NCBI RefSeq assembly: GCF_947259345.1
Contig: NZ_CAMYLS010000001.1
Location: 62,001 to 126,000 of the forward strand
Source of the DNA: an uncultured Maricaulis sp.
GTDB lineage: Bacteria; Pseudomonadota; Alphaproteobacteria; Caulobacterales; Maricaulaceae
Reading direction: 5' to 3'
Length of the DNA stretch: 64,000 nt
Every line of letters starts with the position of its first letter. Positions within the stretch are counted from its first letter, which is position 1. Position numbers and translations under genes: made by a program. The notes under the pieces are model-generated. The model was given only the letters and a program-made list of their open reading frames with translations, had not been told where the DNA came from and did no database searches. This document shows, in pieces, positions 18,017 to 26,730 of this stretch.

Positions 18017-18713
18017 ACCCAAGCACCGATATCGCCACGGCGCTTGCGCCTGGCGGTTTGGGCAGGAGGAGGGTGCGGGATGCCGGCCGGAGCCGATAAG
18101 GCGCTGATTTAATGAGGGTAGCTTCGACAAGCATCCCGCACGCGGAGTTTTCCCGGGCTGTCTCCACCCCGATTCCAATGCGCCAGGTAGATGGGGTCGG
18201 TCGTTTAGTGCCCCGCGACCTGATCGCACGCCCTGCCGGAGCTTTGGATTGTCACATCCAACGCGCGGACAGGCTCCGCTCGCCTCCGGGCACAAGTGAC
18301 TGAGCTCGCGCCTCCCGTCCCGAAAACCGAGGGCATTATGGCGCTGCGTGGAAGGGGGGCGGATAAGTTTTGTGAAAATTTCCGCTCCAAAACCGTCATC
18401 CCGGCGCAGGCCGGGACCCAGTGCGCGACGCAAGCTGTTGCCAGGCTTGGCAAAATCGCGCCTGCGAGACTGGGTCCTGACTTGCGCCGGGATGACGGTT
18501 TTTGGGTGCCAGGGCGGGGATAAGCGGAACTTGTCTCCGCCTTGCCGCTACCGCCGCCGCAAACCAAACCCATCTATCCCGGATGGCGCTGCGCACCTCC
18601 GGGATAGATGAAAAAGGGGTGGAGGCGAGGCGAAGCCCCATGCCGTCTGCGGCCTCACCACTCCGTCTTGCTCATCAAGGGCGCGGCGCCGGCGAGCGCG
18701 CGGGCGGCAAGCG
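18017..18713. other. 697-bp convergent intergenic region without a gene
   Basis: Between the convergent GH115 and GH43 genes. No reading frame here has a ribosome site with a protein-like composition. It contains a weak stem-loop right after the GH115 stop (18031-18053, followed only by GTTTGGG), a long inverted repeat (18389-18505, listed separately), and a perfect 13-bp stem, CATCTATCCCGGA at 18571-18583 with its complement at 18598-18610, that has no T-tract on either downstream side. The rest shows nothing recognisable. Confidence 0.7.
18389..18505. repeat. Long imperfect inverted repeat, REP/terminator-like (CCGTCATCCCGGC type)
   Basis: Two arms of about 34 bases (AAAACCGTCATCCCGGCGCA... 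and its near complement ending GCCGGGATGACGGTTTTT) enclose roughly 45 bases. The right arm ends in TTTTTG on the plus strand, and the left arm begins with a run of A, which reads as T on the minus strand, so the element could terminate transcripts from both the GH115 and GH43 genes. Elements beginning GTCATCCCGGC are, from general experience, dispersed palindromic repeats in alphaproteobacterial genomes. No coding frame runs through it. Confidence 0.65.
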
Positions 18714-20429
18714 CTAGTCAGGGTGGCTCGGCGTATAGGCGTGCGGGCCCATGGTGACGCCGACGAAACCGCCTGCGGTGCGGGTGGAGAGAATGGTCCC
18801 GTCGGCACCGCGCAGCAGGTTCTGCCAGCCGCCATCAGGCAGGCGATAATCAAAATCGTAGCGCGGCCCGCGGGCCGTGGCCCGGACCTCGATCATGGCG
18901 CCGTCGCCCAGATCGACCGGGGCTGTGGCGATAACGGTGCCGTCTGACGGAGTGTCGCGGCCGGCACGACGCCGTAGCTGGATGGCGAGCCCGTTCTCAG
19001 TCTGTTCGAGACCGATGAAAAACCAGTACTCGTCATTTTGAAGGACGGCGAGCCCGGCCCGCGCGCCAGTCGTGTCGGGGGTAAAGCTGAAGGCCAGCTC
19101 TGCCTGGCCGAACATGTGCTGCTGGCGTCGGCCGAAATAGGACGGGTTGGAAAAGTCACCCAGCCCGACCGGGCGCGGTTCAAGTTCCAGCGCTTCGCCG
19201 TCGAGCTGCCACCAGTTTTCGCGCGGATTGCGCATCATCATCCAGTCCGGCCCCATCTCGCTTGTGTCGAACTCGTCGACGACCGTGAAGGCCCCCGCCA
19301 TCGGGGCGATGTCCGGATCGCCGGCTGGCAGGTCGGGGCGCGCGGTGGCATAGGGAATAGCCTCGCCCGGTGCTGTTATGCGTGGCCAGCCACCCTCCCA
19401 GCTCACCGGCATAAGGAAGGTCTCGCGACCGGTATTGTACTGGTCATCGCCATAGGGACGCACGGCGAGGAAGGTGGCCCACCAGTCACCGTCCGGTGTC
19501 TGCACGAGATCGGCATGGCCGGCCGAGGTGATCGGATTGGCGCGGTCGCGCGGCAGGTCACGCTGAGTGAGGACCGGATTGTTTTCGTACGCGGTGTAGG
19601 GACCCATCGGCGCGTCACCGACCAGCACGACCTGGGAATGATTCTCCGCCGTGCCGCCCTCGGCCGCCATCAGGTAATAGCGTCCGTCAACCTTGTAGAT
19701 GTGCGGGCCTTCGATCCAGATCGGCTGTTCGGAAAAGTCGACGCCGCCATCGATCAGCACAATGCGCTCGCCAAACGTCTCCAGCGTTTCGAGATTGAAT
19801 TCCTGGATCCAGACAGCCCGATGGCCTTCATATTCCGGTTCGCGATCCGGCGGACCGTTATTGAGGATATAGGCGCGGCCGTCATCGTCCACAAAGAGCG
19901 ACGGGTCGATGGCGCCGACGAGATCGGGCAGCCAGACCGGGTCCGACCAGGGTCCGGCCGGGTCGGTGGCCGTGATCAGGAAATTGTCGCCGCAATCGAC
20001 GCAGGTATTGAGGATGTAAAAGAGCCCGTCATGATATTCGATGGCTGGGGCGAACAGGCCGCGCGACAGGCCGAGCGTGCCGAAATCCATCTGGTCGGGC
20101 CGGTCGATCGCATTGCCGATCTGCTCCCAGTGGACGAGGTCGCTGGAGCGGAACACCGGCAGGCCGGGAAAATAGGCAAAGGTCGAGGTGACGAGAAAAT
20201 ATTCTTCACCCGCCCGCGTATTGGACGGGTCCGGATAAAAGCCTCCGAGCACCGGATTGAGGTAGGTTTCTGAATCCTGCGGGACGCCCTCATGGACCGG
20301 GTCGCCACCGGAATAGGTGAAATGCTCGAAACGGGCGGGGGTAATGCCGCCGGTCGGGGTCTCGCGCGTGTCGGCAGAGCAGGCAGCGAGTATGGCCAGG
20401 CTGACGCCCAGCAGGAGATGGCGGGTCAT
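18714..20429 (-). CDS. GH43 beta-xylosidase / arabinofuranosidase, lipoprotein
   Basis: Family GH43 five-bladed propeller enzyme of 571 residues with a C-terminal beta-sandwich domain. The signal ends in the lipobox LAAC with Cys17. The catalytic base is D67 in LGGFYPDPSN; the pKa-modulating Asp is in VGAIDPSLFVDDDGRAY near residue 170; the acid Glu lies in IEGPHIYKVDGRYYLM near 235. The C-terminal part (from about residue 370) resembles the GH43 laminin-G-like domain (FGQAELAFSF, LAVLQNDEYWFFIGL). The ATG overlaps the stop of the preceding halogenase-like gene (TGATG), so the enzyme is translationally coupled to that operon. Activity is most likely on xylo-oligosaccharides or arabinose side chains. 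Confidence 0.92.
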   Translation of the reverse strand: MTRHLLLGVSLAILAACSADTRETPTGGITPARFEHFTYSGGDPVHEGVPQDSETYLNPVLGGFYPDPSNTRAGEEYFLVTSTFAYFPGLPVFRSSDLVHWEQIGNAIDRPDQMDFGTLGLSRGLFAPAIEYHDGLFYILNTCVDCGDNFLITATDPAGPWSDPVWLPDLVGAIDPSLFVDDDGRAYILNNGPPDREPEYEGHRAVWIQEFNLETLETFGERIVLIDGGVDFSEQPIWIEGPHIYKVDGRYYLMAAEGGTAENHSQVVLVGDAPMGPYTAYENNPVLTQRDLPRDRANPITSAGHADLVQTPDGDWWATFLAVRPYGDDQYNTGRETFLMPVSWEGGWPRITAPGEAIPYATARPDLPAGDPDIAPMAGAFTVVDEFDTSEMGPDWMMMRNPRENWWQLDGEALELEPRPVGLGDFSNPSYFGRRQQHMFGQAELAFSFTPDTTGARAGLAVLQNDEYWFFIGLEQTENGLAIQLRRRAGRDTPSDGTVIATAPVDLGDGAMIEVRATARGPRYDFDYRLPDGGWQNLLRGADGTILSTRTAGGFVGVTMGPHAYTPSHPD

Positions 20430-21949
20430 CACATTGGCTCCGTTTCGGCGGCGCAATTGCCGGCAATGAACTGGGCATGGTTCGGCATGTGATCCGACGA
20501 GGCCTGCATGGCCTGGCGGATCTGGGCCAGACGGCGTCGGGTCTCGTCCTCGGACAGACATTCTGCGACCGGATCAAAAGATCGCGGCTTCAGGCCCTGG
20601 CCGATCATCACGGCGAACCAGCTGGTGTCGTTGAACAGCTCGTCATTTTCCCGGAAGACCCGGCCATAGCCCTCGAAAATGCGGTATTTCTCGGCCAGAC
20701 CCGGTGGGACTTGCATGGTCCGGCAATGATCCCAGAACGGCGTGTCATCCCGTGTCGTGGCGTTGTAGTGCAGGATGATGAAGTCGCGCACGCGCTCGAA
20801 TTCGTCCTTGGTCCGGGCATTGAAGCGGTCAATATCGGCCTGCTCGAAGCTTTTGCGCGGGAACATCTGGAGAAGTTTGGCGATGCCGCTCTGGATCAAG
20901 TGGATCGAAGTCGATTCAAGCGGCTCCAGGAAGCCGGACGACAGACCAAGTGCCACGCAATTCTTGACCCAGGCCTTTTTGCGCCGACCCGTTACGAAGC
21001 GAAGCAGTTTTGGGTCGGCCAGCGGTTTGCCATCCAGATTGGCGAGGAGGGTTGCGGCGGCTTCGTCCTCGGAGATGTGGTTGGACGAGAAGACATAGCC
21101 ATTGCCGGTGCGGTGCTGCAGCGGTATGCGCCACTGCCAGCCGGCCTCGCGCGCGGTGGCGCGGGTATAGGGCGTGATGTCGCCGACGCCTTCGCATGGA
21201 ACGGCGAGCGCCCGGTCACAGGGCAGCCAGTCCGTCCAGTCCTCATATCCTGCCTTAAGCGTCTGTTCGATCAGGAGGCCGCGAAACCCCGAGCAGTCGA
21301 TGAAGAGATCGCCCTCGATTCGGTCTCCATTCTCCAGCTCCACGGATTGAATGAAGCCGTCTTCGGCGCGCTGGTGCACTTGTGTGACCTTGCCTTCCAC
21401 GCGCTTGACCCCTCGCTCTTCAGCAAAGCCGCGCAGGAATTTCGAGTAGAGATGGGCGTCAAAATGGAAGGCATAGGCTATCTGGCCCAGCGGTGAGGTC
21501 CCGGCATTGGCGATCGGGCGCATGAATTTCCCGTTCTCGCCGGCGACGGATTGCAGGGAATAATCGGTAATGGGGTGAGGCTCACCGAGCTGGTTCATGC
21601 GTAGCCAGAACGCATGGAAGGAGACGCCTTCCATGTTGACCCCAAACGGGCCGAAGGGGTGGAAATAGCGCTCGCCCTTGCGGCCCCAATCGACGAACTG
21701 AATCCCCAGTTTGAAGCTGCCCTTCGTGTCTCGCATAAAGCGATCCTCGTCGAGACCGAGCATGGTGTTGAAGATCTTGATCTGCGGGATGGTCGCTTCC
21801 CCGACACCGACTATGCCGATGGCGTCACTTTCAACCAGCGTGATGTTGCCATAGTCCGGGCCCAGGACCTTCCCGAGGGCTGCGGCGGTCATCCAGCCGG
21901 CGGTCCCGCCACCCACGATGACGGTCTTGCGGATACGTTGATCACTCAT
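20429..21949 (-). CDS. Tryptophan 7-halogenase-like flavoprotein (Hal1)
   Basis: FADH2-dependent halogenase family, 506 residues. Expected residues are present: nucleotide motif GGGTAGW near residue 13, the lysine equivalent to the active-site Lys of PrnA (K80 in GSFKLGIQF), the WxWxIP motif in GWQWRIPLQH near 270, and FLEPLESTSIHL near 340 carrying the catalytic Glu-Ser pair. Start MSDQ at 21949 has GAGG six bases upstream and lies 8 bases after the stop of Hal2. Members of this family beside TonB-dependent receptors in Caulobacterales and Xanthomonas are widespread. Some tested relatives halogenate free indoles, but the natural substrate is generally unknown. No separate flavin reductase is nearby. 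The final gene of the operon is the GH43 enzyme. Confidence 0.88.
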   Translation of the reverse strand: MSDQRIRKTVIVGGGTAGWMTAAALGKVLGPDYGNITLVESDAIGIVGVGEATIPQIKIFNTMLGLDEDRFMRDTKGSFKLGIQFVDWGRKGERYFHPFGPFGVNMEGVSFHAFWLRMNQLGEPHPITDYSLQSVAGENGKFMRPIANAGTSPLGQIAYAFHFDAHLYSKFLRGFAEERGVKRVEGKVTQVHQRAEDGFIQSVELENGDRIEGDLFIDCSGFRGLLIEQTLKAGYEDWTDWLPCDRALAVPCEGVGDITPYTRATAREAGWQWRIPLQHRTGNGYVFSSNHISEDEAAATLLANLDGKPLADPKLLRFVTGRRKKAWVKNCVALGLSSGFLEPLESTSIHLIQSGIAKLLQMFPRKSFEQADIDRFNARTKDEFERVRDFIILHYNATTRDDTPFWDHCRTMQVPPGLAEKYRIFEGYGRVFRENDELFNDTSWFAVMIGQGLKPRSFDPVAECLSEDETRRRLAQIRQAMQASSDHMPNHAQFIAGNCAAETEPM

Positions 21950-21957
21950 GTCTGTCC

Positions 21958-23484
21958 TCATGCGGGCGCGGCCGGCTCAGCGGCACGGCAATGGCGGTCG
22001 ATGAATTCCTGGTGCTTGGGCATGCTGGCGGCGGCGCCCGCGACGGCGCGGCGCATCTGGTCGAATGCCTCGATGATGCGGTCGTCCGGGGCAGCGTCGA
22101 CCAACGGGTCATAGCCTTCCGGCATGACATTCTGGCCCAGGAGGACAGCGTGCCAGCTCGCTTCCGCGAACAGCTCGTCCTCATATCGGAAGAGACGGCC
22201 CTTATGCCTGAAGAGCTCGAGCTTGTGTTGTAGCGTCTCGGGAATGTCCATGTTGCGGCAATGATCCCAAAGCGGCAGTCCGAAACGTTCATTGGCGTGG
22301 TAATGCAAAACAATGAAGTCGCGGATGTGCCGGTAGAGATACTCGGCCTGCCGATTGTATTCGGCGATGCCTGCGGGGTCGAAACTCTTGTCCGGGAAGA
22401 GCGCCATCAGTCGCGAAATTCCGGCCTGGGTGATGTGGATGGATGTGGATTCCAGCGGTTCTAGAAAGCCTGAGGCCAGACCGATCGCGACGCAATTCTT
22501 CACCCAAGCCTGTTTGCGTCGGCCGGTGGTGAAGCGAATGGGTTTGGGGTCGTTGAGCGGTTCGCCATCAAGATTATTCAGCAAGGTTCGGGTCGCCTCG
22601 TCCTCGGAGAGGTGGTCGGCTGAGTAAACCAGACCTGATCCGATCCTGTGCTGGAGGGGGATCCGCCATTGCCAGCCGGCATCGCGAGCGGTCGAGCGGG
22701 TGAAGGGTGTGAGTTCACCCGCGCTGGCCGATGACACGGCGATGGCCCTGTTGCAGGGCAACCAGTGAGTCCAGTCCTCGAAGCCGGCTTTCAGGGTTTG
22801 CTCAATCAGCAGGCCTCGGAAACCGGAGCAGTCAACAAAGAGGTCACCGCTGATTTGCGCGCCCGATTCCATTTGCACGGACTCGATGAAGCCGTCTTCG
22901 CCTCGTTGGTGGACATCGACGACCTTGCCTTCGACCCGCTTGACGCCGCGCGCCTCGCTATAGCCTCTCAGGTGACGGGCGTAGAGCGAGGCATCGAAAT
23001 GATAGGCCCAGTGCAGGCTGGAGACGGGCGTTTGATGCTCACGCGGAACTGGCCCGAACCGGTTTTGCCGTGCCGCGACATCACATAGATTATAGTCGCC
23101 GAAGGGGGCGGCATGACCGAGTTGCCGACATTTCAGCCAGTACTGGTGGAATTTTACCGCATTCATATCGGCGCCATAGGCTCCGAAAGGGTGCAGGTAG
23201 GTATGACCGGGTCGAGTCCAGTCGACGAATTCGATTGCCGTCTTGATGGTGCCCTGGGTGGCGCGCAGGAAATCCCGCTCGTCGAGACCGAGCAGCTCAT
23301 TGAAGTGGCGGATCGGCGGGATGGTGGCTTCGCCGACGCCGACAATCCCGATCGCCTCGGATTCAATCAGGGTGATCTTCGTGCGGCCATTGCCCACCAA
23401 CCGAGACAAGGCAGCCGCGGTCATCCAGCCGGCTGATCCACCACCAACGATAACAACGTGGTCGAGCGTGTTCGGATTGATCAT
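21958..23484 (-). CDS. Tryptophan 7-halogenase-like flavoprotein (Hal2)
   Basis: Paralogue of 508 residues, intact by motif: GGGSAGW near residue 14, GVGEATIPPI near 50, active-site-type K81 in GTIKTAIEF, HPFGAYGAD, DCSGFRGLLIEQTLKAGFEDW near 220, GWQWRIPLQHRIGSG near 275 (WxWxIP), and FLEPLESTSIHITQAGI near 345. Its ATG overlaps the stop of Hal3 by 4 bases. Similarity to Hal1 runs over the whole length, including the LPCNRAIAV region, so the pair probably arose by tandem duplication. The substrate is unknown. Co-transcription with GH43 and divergence from the TonB receptor tie it to glycan uptake rather than to a natural-product cluster. Confidence 0.87.
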   Translation of the reverse strand: MINPNTLDHVVIVGGGSAGWMTAAALSRLVGNGRTKITLIESEAIGIVGVGEATIPPIRHFNELLGLDERDFLRATQGTIKTAIEFVDWTRPGHTYLHPFGAYGADMNAVKFHQYWLKCRQLGHAAPFGDYNLCDVAARQNRFGPVPREHQTPVSSLHWAYHFDASLYARHLRGYSEARGVKRVEGKVVDVHQRGEDGFIESVQMESGAQISGDLFVDCSGFRGLLIEQTLKAGFEDWTHWLPCNRAIAVSSASAGELTPFTRSTARDAGWQWRIPLQHRIGSGLVYSADHLSEDEATRTLLNNLDGEPLNDPKPIRFTTGRRKQAWVKNCVAIGLASGFLEPLESTSIHITQAGISRLMALFPDKSFDPAGIAEYNRQAEYLYRHIRDFIVLHYHANERFGLPLWDHCRNMDIPETLQHKLELFRHKGRLFRYEDELFAEASWHAVLLGQNVMPEGYDPLVDAAPDDRIIEAFDQMRRAVAGAAASMPKHQEFIDRHCRAAEPAAPA

Positions 23485-24932
23485 GCGGGACGGGCTCCGG
23501 CCTGGAGGCGCTTGAGGGCGCCGCGGTGATCGGGCAGGGATCGGGCGGTCTGATCGGCCATTTGGCGGACCTGGTTGATCCGGGCGGCCAAGGCGGCAGC
23601 ATCGATGGTGTCAGCCAATGGGTCGTGCTGTCGTGGCCGGATGCCGAGCCCGAGCCAGGCTGCGACCCAAGTGGTGTCGCCGAACAGGTCGTGTTCGCGG
23701 TCCGCCACACGTCCGCGCGCCTCGAAAAGCGCGCGAGCATGGCGAAGCTCATCGGATTGCGGGGCAGAGCGTGCCGCCACCCACGCAGGTTCGGGGCGGG
23801 TTTGGCAGGACCCGACGAGGCGCGCAAGATCTCGCGCGGCAGCGCACTCCTGCGCAAACTTCTTATTGTGAGACCCGGCTTCAGCCAGCATCGCATCGTC
23901 GGACGGAAGCAAGCCGGGAAGCCGTTCGAGCGTCCGAGCCAGCAATGCGAATTCGGCGTCTGAAATCGGATCGGGCTGACACGCTGCCGCGCCGATGGCG
24001 AGGCAATTGCCGGTCCAGGGCTTCAGGTGCCGACCGAGTTCCAGACGGGTCCAGGATGTGTCGTCGCAGTCGGTCGTGTCGACGTTTGAGAACTGGCGCG
24101 TGATTGTTCTGTCCGGCAAAGGGATCTGCATCGACCAGCCGGTCGGTGTGGCGGCAATACCGGTGGCTGGCGGCAGGAGTGCCGCTGCGGGCTCGGTTCG
24201 GGTCTGTTCAAGCCGGAAGGGTGTGTCGCCACCCCAGTCCTCTTTCTCCATGCCGAGCGATGTGGCGAGGCGAGCGTCCGGGCCAGTCGCGTCGATATAG
24301 AGGTCTGCCTCATGTCGGACACCGCCATCATCGACCAGCGCGGCGATCCGGCCTTTCTCGATCTTGATCTCGGCGACGCGCCCGGTACGACTTTCAACCC
24401 CGCGCGCGAGGGCGGTATCGCGAAGTCGCCTGACATAAGCCGCGCAATCCAGGTGAAAACCGAAATCCAGCGTGGACAGGAATTGGCGCGGATCACGGCT
24501 GGGTGGCGCGAAGCGACCCAGTTCAATCGCGGCGCCGGCCAGTGAGTGGGCGGCGTAGTCGGCAAGGCCCGATCCGAGAGCCGCCAATTGGTGATGGAAC
24601 TGGATGGCCCCCCAGCGGGCGCCGACCTCTCCGTGTGGCAGGATGAAGCTTTCCGCATCGGCCACAAAGCCTGTGAATGCCCGGCCCAGGCGCGCACTGG
24701 CCCCACAGCTGATCAGGATCTCCAGATCGTCCAGGCCTATGCGGGCATGCAATCGCCGCAGATTCGGCGACGCGGACAGCGCCGGCACGCAGGTCGGGCC
24801 TTCATCCTTGAGAACCGCAATACGTATGTCGGGTCGGGCGGCAAGAGCTGCGCGCAACGCCAAGGCGGTGAGCCAGCCATCCGGGCCACCGCCGACGATC
24901 AGGATGGACGTGAGAGATGTGGTCCGTGCCAT
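23481..24932 (-). CDS. Degenerate tryptophan-halogenase-like flavoprotein (Hal3)
   Basis: A diverged paralogue of 483 residues. The FAD-binding N-terminus remains (VGGGPDGW near residue 13, with Asp for the usual Ala) and so does a DLYIDATGPDARLA segment. All three catalytic signatures are lost: the active-site Lys position reads R81 (ASARLGRAF), WxWxIP reads GWSMQIPL, and the FLEPLESTS segment is replaced by IGAAACQPDPISDAE. The reading frame is open end to end and coupled by overlap to Hal2, so it is not a decaying pseudogene. It may be a flavin-binding partner or a monooxygenase or oxidase without halogenation. ATG 24932 lies 7 bases after the Hal4 stop, with only a weak ribosome site. Confidence 0.8.
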   Translation of the reverse strand: MARTTSLTSILIVGGGPDGWLTALALRAALAARPDIRIAVLKDEGPTCVPALSASPNLRRLHARIGLDDLEILISCGASARLGRAFTGFVADAESFILPHGEVGARWGAIQFHHQLAALGSGLADYAAHSLAGAAIELGRFAPPSRDPRQFLSTLDFGFHLDCAAYVRRLRDTALARGVESRTGRVAEIKIEKGRIAALVDDGGVRHEADLYIDATGPDARLATSLGMEKEDWGGDTPFRLEQTRTEPAAALLPPATGIAATPTGWSMQIPLPDRTITRQFSNVDTTDCDDTSWTRLELGRHLKPWTGNCLAIGAAACQPDPISDAEFALLARTLERLPGLLPSDDAMLAEAGSHNKKFAQECAAARDLARLVGSCQTRPEPAWVAARSAPQSDELRHARALFEARGRVADREHDLFGDTTWVAAWLGLGIRPRQHDPLADTIDAAALAARINQVRQMADQTARSLPDHRGALKRLQAGARPA

Positions 24933-24939
24933 CTTGGTT

Positions 24940-26436
24940 CTATCCCGCTGCCGCGGCGGCAGCCCGCGGCAGCGCATCGGCATGTTGCGGCATCAGGTCT
25001 GAGAGCCGGTCGAGCTCGTGGGCGAATGCGCGCATTTCACCCTTTGGGCGTCCCGGCCGCGGATCGAGACGACGAGGATGAATGTGCTGACCCAGATAGA
25101 CGGCCTGCCAGCTCGGCTTCAGGAAGACGCCCTGTTCATAGTCTTCGATCAGGCCGCGCTCGCGAAAGGCTTCCATCTTCTCGGCCAGGCTGTCCGGGAC
25201 CGACATGGTCTGACAGTATTGCCAGAAGGGTGTGTCGTCCCGTTCTGTGGCTTTGTAGTGAAGGATAAGGAAATCCCGGATTCGGGTGTATTCGCGATCC
25301 ATGATGCGGTTGAACTCCTCCGTCTCCACCGGGTTCCATTCCCCGGTTGGAAAGAGATCCAGCAAATGCCCGATTGCGGACTGGATGAGGTGGATTGACG
25401 TCGATTCCAGCGGCTCGAGGAAACCGGACGACAGGCCGATGGCGACGCAATTGGCGTTCCATTGCCGTTTCCGTTTGCCCGCCACAAAGCGCAGCCGATT
25501 GGGCTCGCCCAGTGGTTCGCCTTCCAATTGCTCGCGCAACAGGGTCTCTGCTGCGTCATCATCCATGAACCGGCTCGCATAGACGTGGCCATTGCCAACG
25601 CGGTGCTGCAAGGGAATGCGCCATGCCCAGCCGGCGGCGAGCGCGGTGGCGCGTGTAAAGGGCGGCAAATCACCCGTCGAGCTCGACGGCATGGCGATGG
25701 CGCGATCGCAGGGCAGCCAATGGGACCAGTCTTCATAGCCGCTGGACAAGGCGCCCTCGGTGATCAGCCCGCGAAAGCCTGAACAGTCGATAAAAAAGTC
25801 GGCGTCGCGGTGTTGGCCGTCCTCGAGCGAGACCGAGCGAACGCGCCCGCTTTCACCGTCGAGCTGAACATTGTTTATCCGCCCTTCGGTACGGACCACG
25901 CCGCGCGCCTCCGCGTACGCCCGAAGGTAGCGAGCATAGAGGCCGGCATCGAACTGGAAGGCATAGGCATAGGTTGAGGCAAGATCGCGCGGGTCTGCGG
26001 CCGGTGCGCGAAAGCGATGCTTGCGGGCCATCCGGATGGCCAGCGAATAGGTGTCGAGCGGGCCGAGCGCGGCTTCGCCGCCGCCAGCCTGCCACTGGTG
26101 ATGAAAATCGACCGGGTCACCCGGAACGCCAAAGGCCCCGAATGGGTGCATATAGCGGTCGCCGATGCGGCCCCAGTCGCGAAACTCGATGGCCAATTTG
26201 TAAGTCGCCTTGGTCCGCGCCATGAAATCGGCCTCGTCAATGCCGAGGCTCGCATTGAAGTAGCGTATATGGGGTATGGTCGACTCGCCGACGCCAACCG
26301 TGCCAATCGCCTCGGATTCAATCAATTCGACTTGAATCTGTTGGTTGGGGAAACGGTTGGAGAGGGCAGCTGCGGTCATCCAGCCAGCCGTCCCCCCCCC
26401 AATAATCAACACGCGATTGACTCTATTGTCTGACAT
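24940..26436 (-). CDS. Tryptophan 7-halogenase-like flavoprotein (Hal4), first gene of the operon
   Basis: Protein of 498 residues with a full halogenase motif set: GGGTAGW near residue 13, GVGESTIPHI near 50, K80 in ATYKLAIEF, W270/W272 in GWAWRIPLQH, and E344-S345 in FLEPLESTSIHL. The spacing of these residues mirrors PrnA (K79, W272/W274, E346/S347). It is the promoter-proximal member of the hal4-hal3-hal2-hal1-GH43 operon, divergent from the TonB receptor gene. A TTGTCTGACAT sequence, one mismatch from the GntR/FCD-type palindrome, overlaps its start codon (26426-26436); this may be chance because it also encodes the N-terminus. Function in the glycan context is unknown. Confidence 0.88.
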   Translation of the reverse strand: MSDNRVNRVLIIGGGTAGWMTAAALSNRFPNQQIQVELIESEAIGTVGVGESTIPHIRYFNASLGIDEADFMARTKATYKLAIEFRDWGRIGDRYMHPFGAFGVPGDPVDFHHQWQAGGGEAALGPLDTYSLAIRMARKHRFRAPAADPRDLASTYAYAFQFDAGLYARYLRAYAEARGVVRTEGRINNVQLDGESGRVRSVSLEDGQHRDADFFIDCSGFRGLITEGALSSGYEDWSHWLPCDRAIAMPSSSTGDLPPFTRATALAAGWAWRIPLQHRVGNGHVYASRFMDDDAAETLLREQLEGEPLGEPNRLRFVAGKRKRQWNANCVAIGLSSGFLEPLESTSIHLIQSAIGHLLDLFPTGEWNPVETEEFNRIMDREYTRIRDFLILHYKATERDDTPFWQYCQTMSVPDSLAEKMEAFRERGLIEDYEQGVFLKPSWQAVYLGQHIHPRRLDPRPGRPKGEMRAFAHELDRLSDLMPQHADALPRAAAAAAG

Positions 26437-26547
26437 TGTAACCCGGCCTCCCCGCCGATCTCCTCTGAAGCTTATCGGAGCAGATCAATCAGCGTCAACG
26501 CTCCAACCGCGTGAAATAGCAAGCAGGAATAGGGCCGTATTCATGAA

Positions 26548-26563
26548 TTGACAACGTGGACAA
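26548..26563. promoter_or_regulatory. TTGACAACGTGGACAA, possible LacI-type operator
   Basis: In the divergent region between hal4 and the TonB receptor gene. It matches 13 of 16 positions of the perfect palindrome TTGACAACGCTGTCAA found between the GH9 and GH3 beta-glucan genes (41107-41122). A short perfect palindrome ACGCTAGCGT follows at 26566-26575. Both have the CG- or TA-centred symmetry common in LacI-family sites. Which regulator binds is unknown. Confidence 0.4.
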
Positions 26564-26688
26564 TTACGCTAGCGTTGCATTCGAGGAACAGGTCGGAACA
26601 AGCTTTCAATCAGTTGGCAGACGGAGGTTGCCTTGATCCGGATCTTGGATTACCGATTTCAATAATCAGACATTTGCAATATGCAAAA

Positions 26689-26703
26689 TTAGTAGCGCTA
26701 ACA
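26689..26703 (-). promoter_or_regulatory. TGTTAGCGCTACTAA LacI-type box upstream of the TonB receptor gene
   Basis: Read on the minus strand, this 15-mer differs at one base from the box in the xylX promoter (4496-4510) and contains the same TAGCGCTA core. It ends 28 bases before the receptor start codon, which is a suitable place for a repressor. A perfect TTTGCA-ATA-TGCAAA inverted repeat lies just upstream (26673-26687). The region 26437-26730 (294 bases) otherwise holds no gene. Confidence 0.6.
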
Positions 26704-26730
26704 AAAGCGCGTCAAAGGGGAGGAAGTCTG

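Noticed and set aside
18389-18505. Could the inverted repeat be a CRISPR unit?
   Set aside because: There is only one pair of arms in inverted orientation, with no direct repeats at regular spacing and no cas genes.
26426-26436. TTGTCTGACAT over the Hal4 start codon as a fifth GntR/FCD operator
   Set aside because: One arm has a mismatch and the bases encode the Hal4 N-terminus (MSDN), which is also similar in Hal1 (MSDQ), so coding constraint may explain it. Kept only as a remark.
20429-26436. The four halogenase-like genes as part of an antibiotic or natural-product cluster
   Set aside because: No peptide synthetase, polyketide, prenyltransferase or resistance gene is nearby; all surrounding genes concern glycan use.
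26635-26667. Short TTG-initiated frame preceded by GGAGG upstream of the TonB receptor
   Set aside because: Only ten codons, a rare start codon, no hairpin after it, and no support beyond the GGAGG match.
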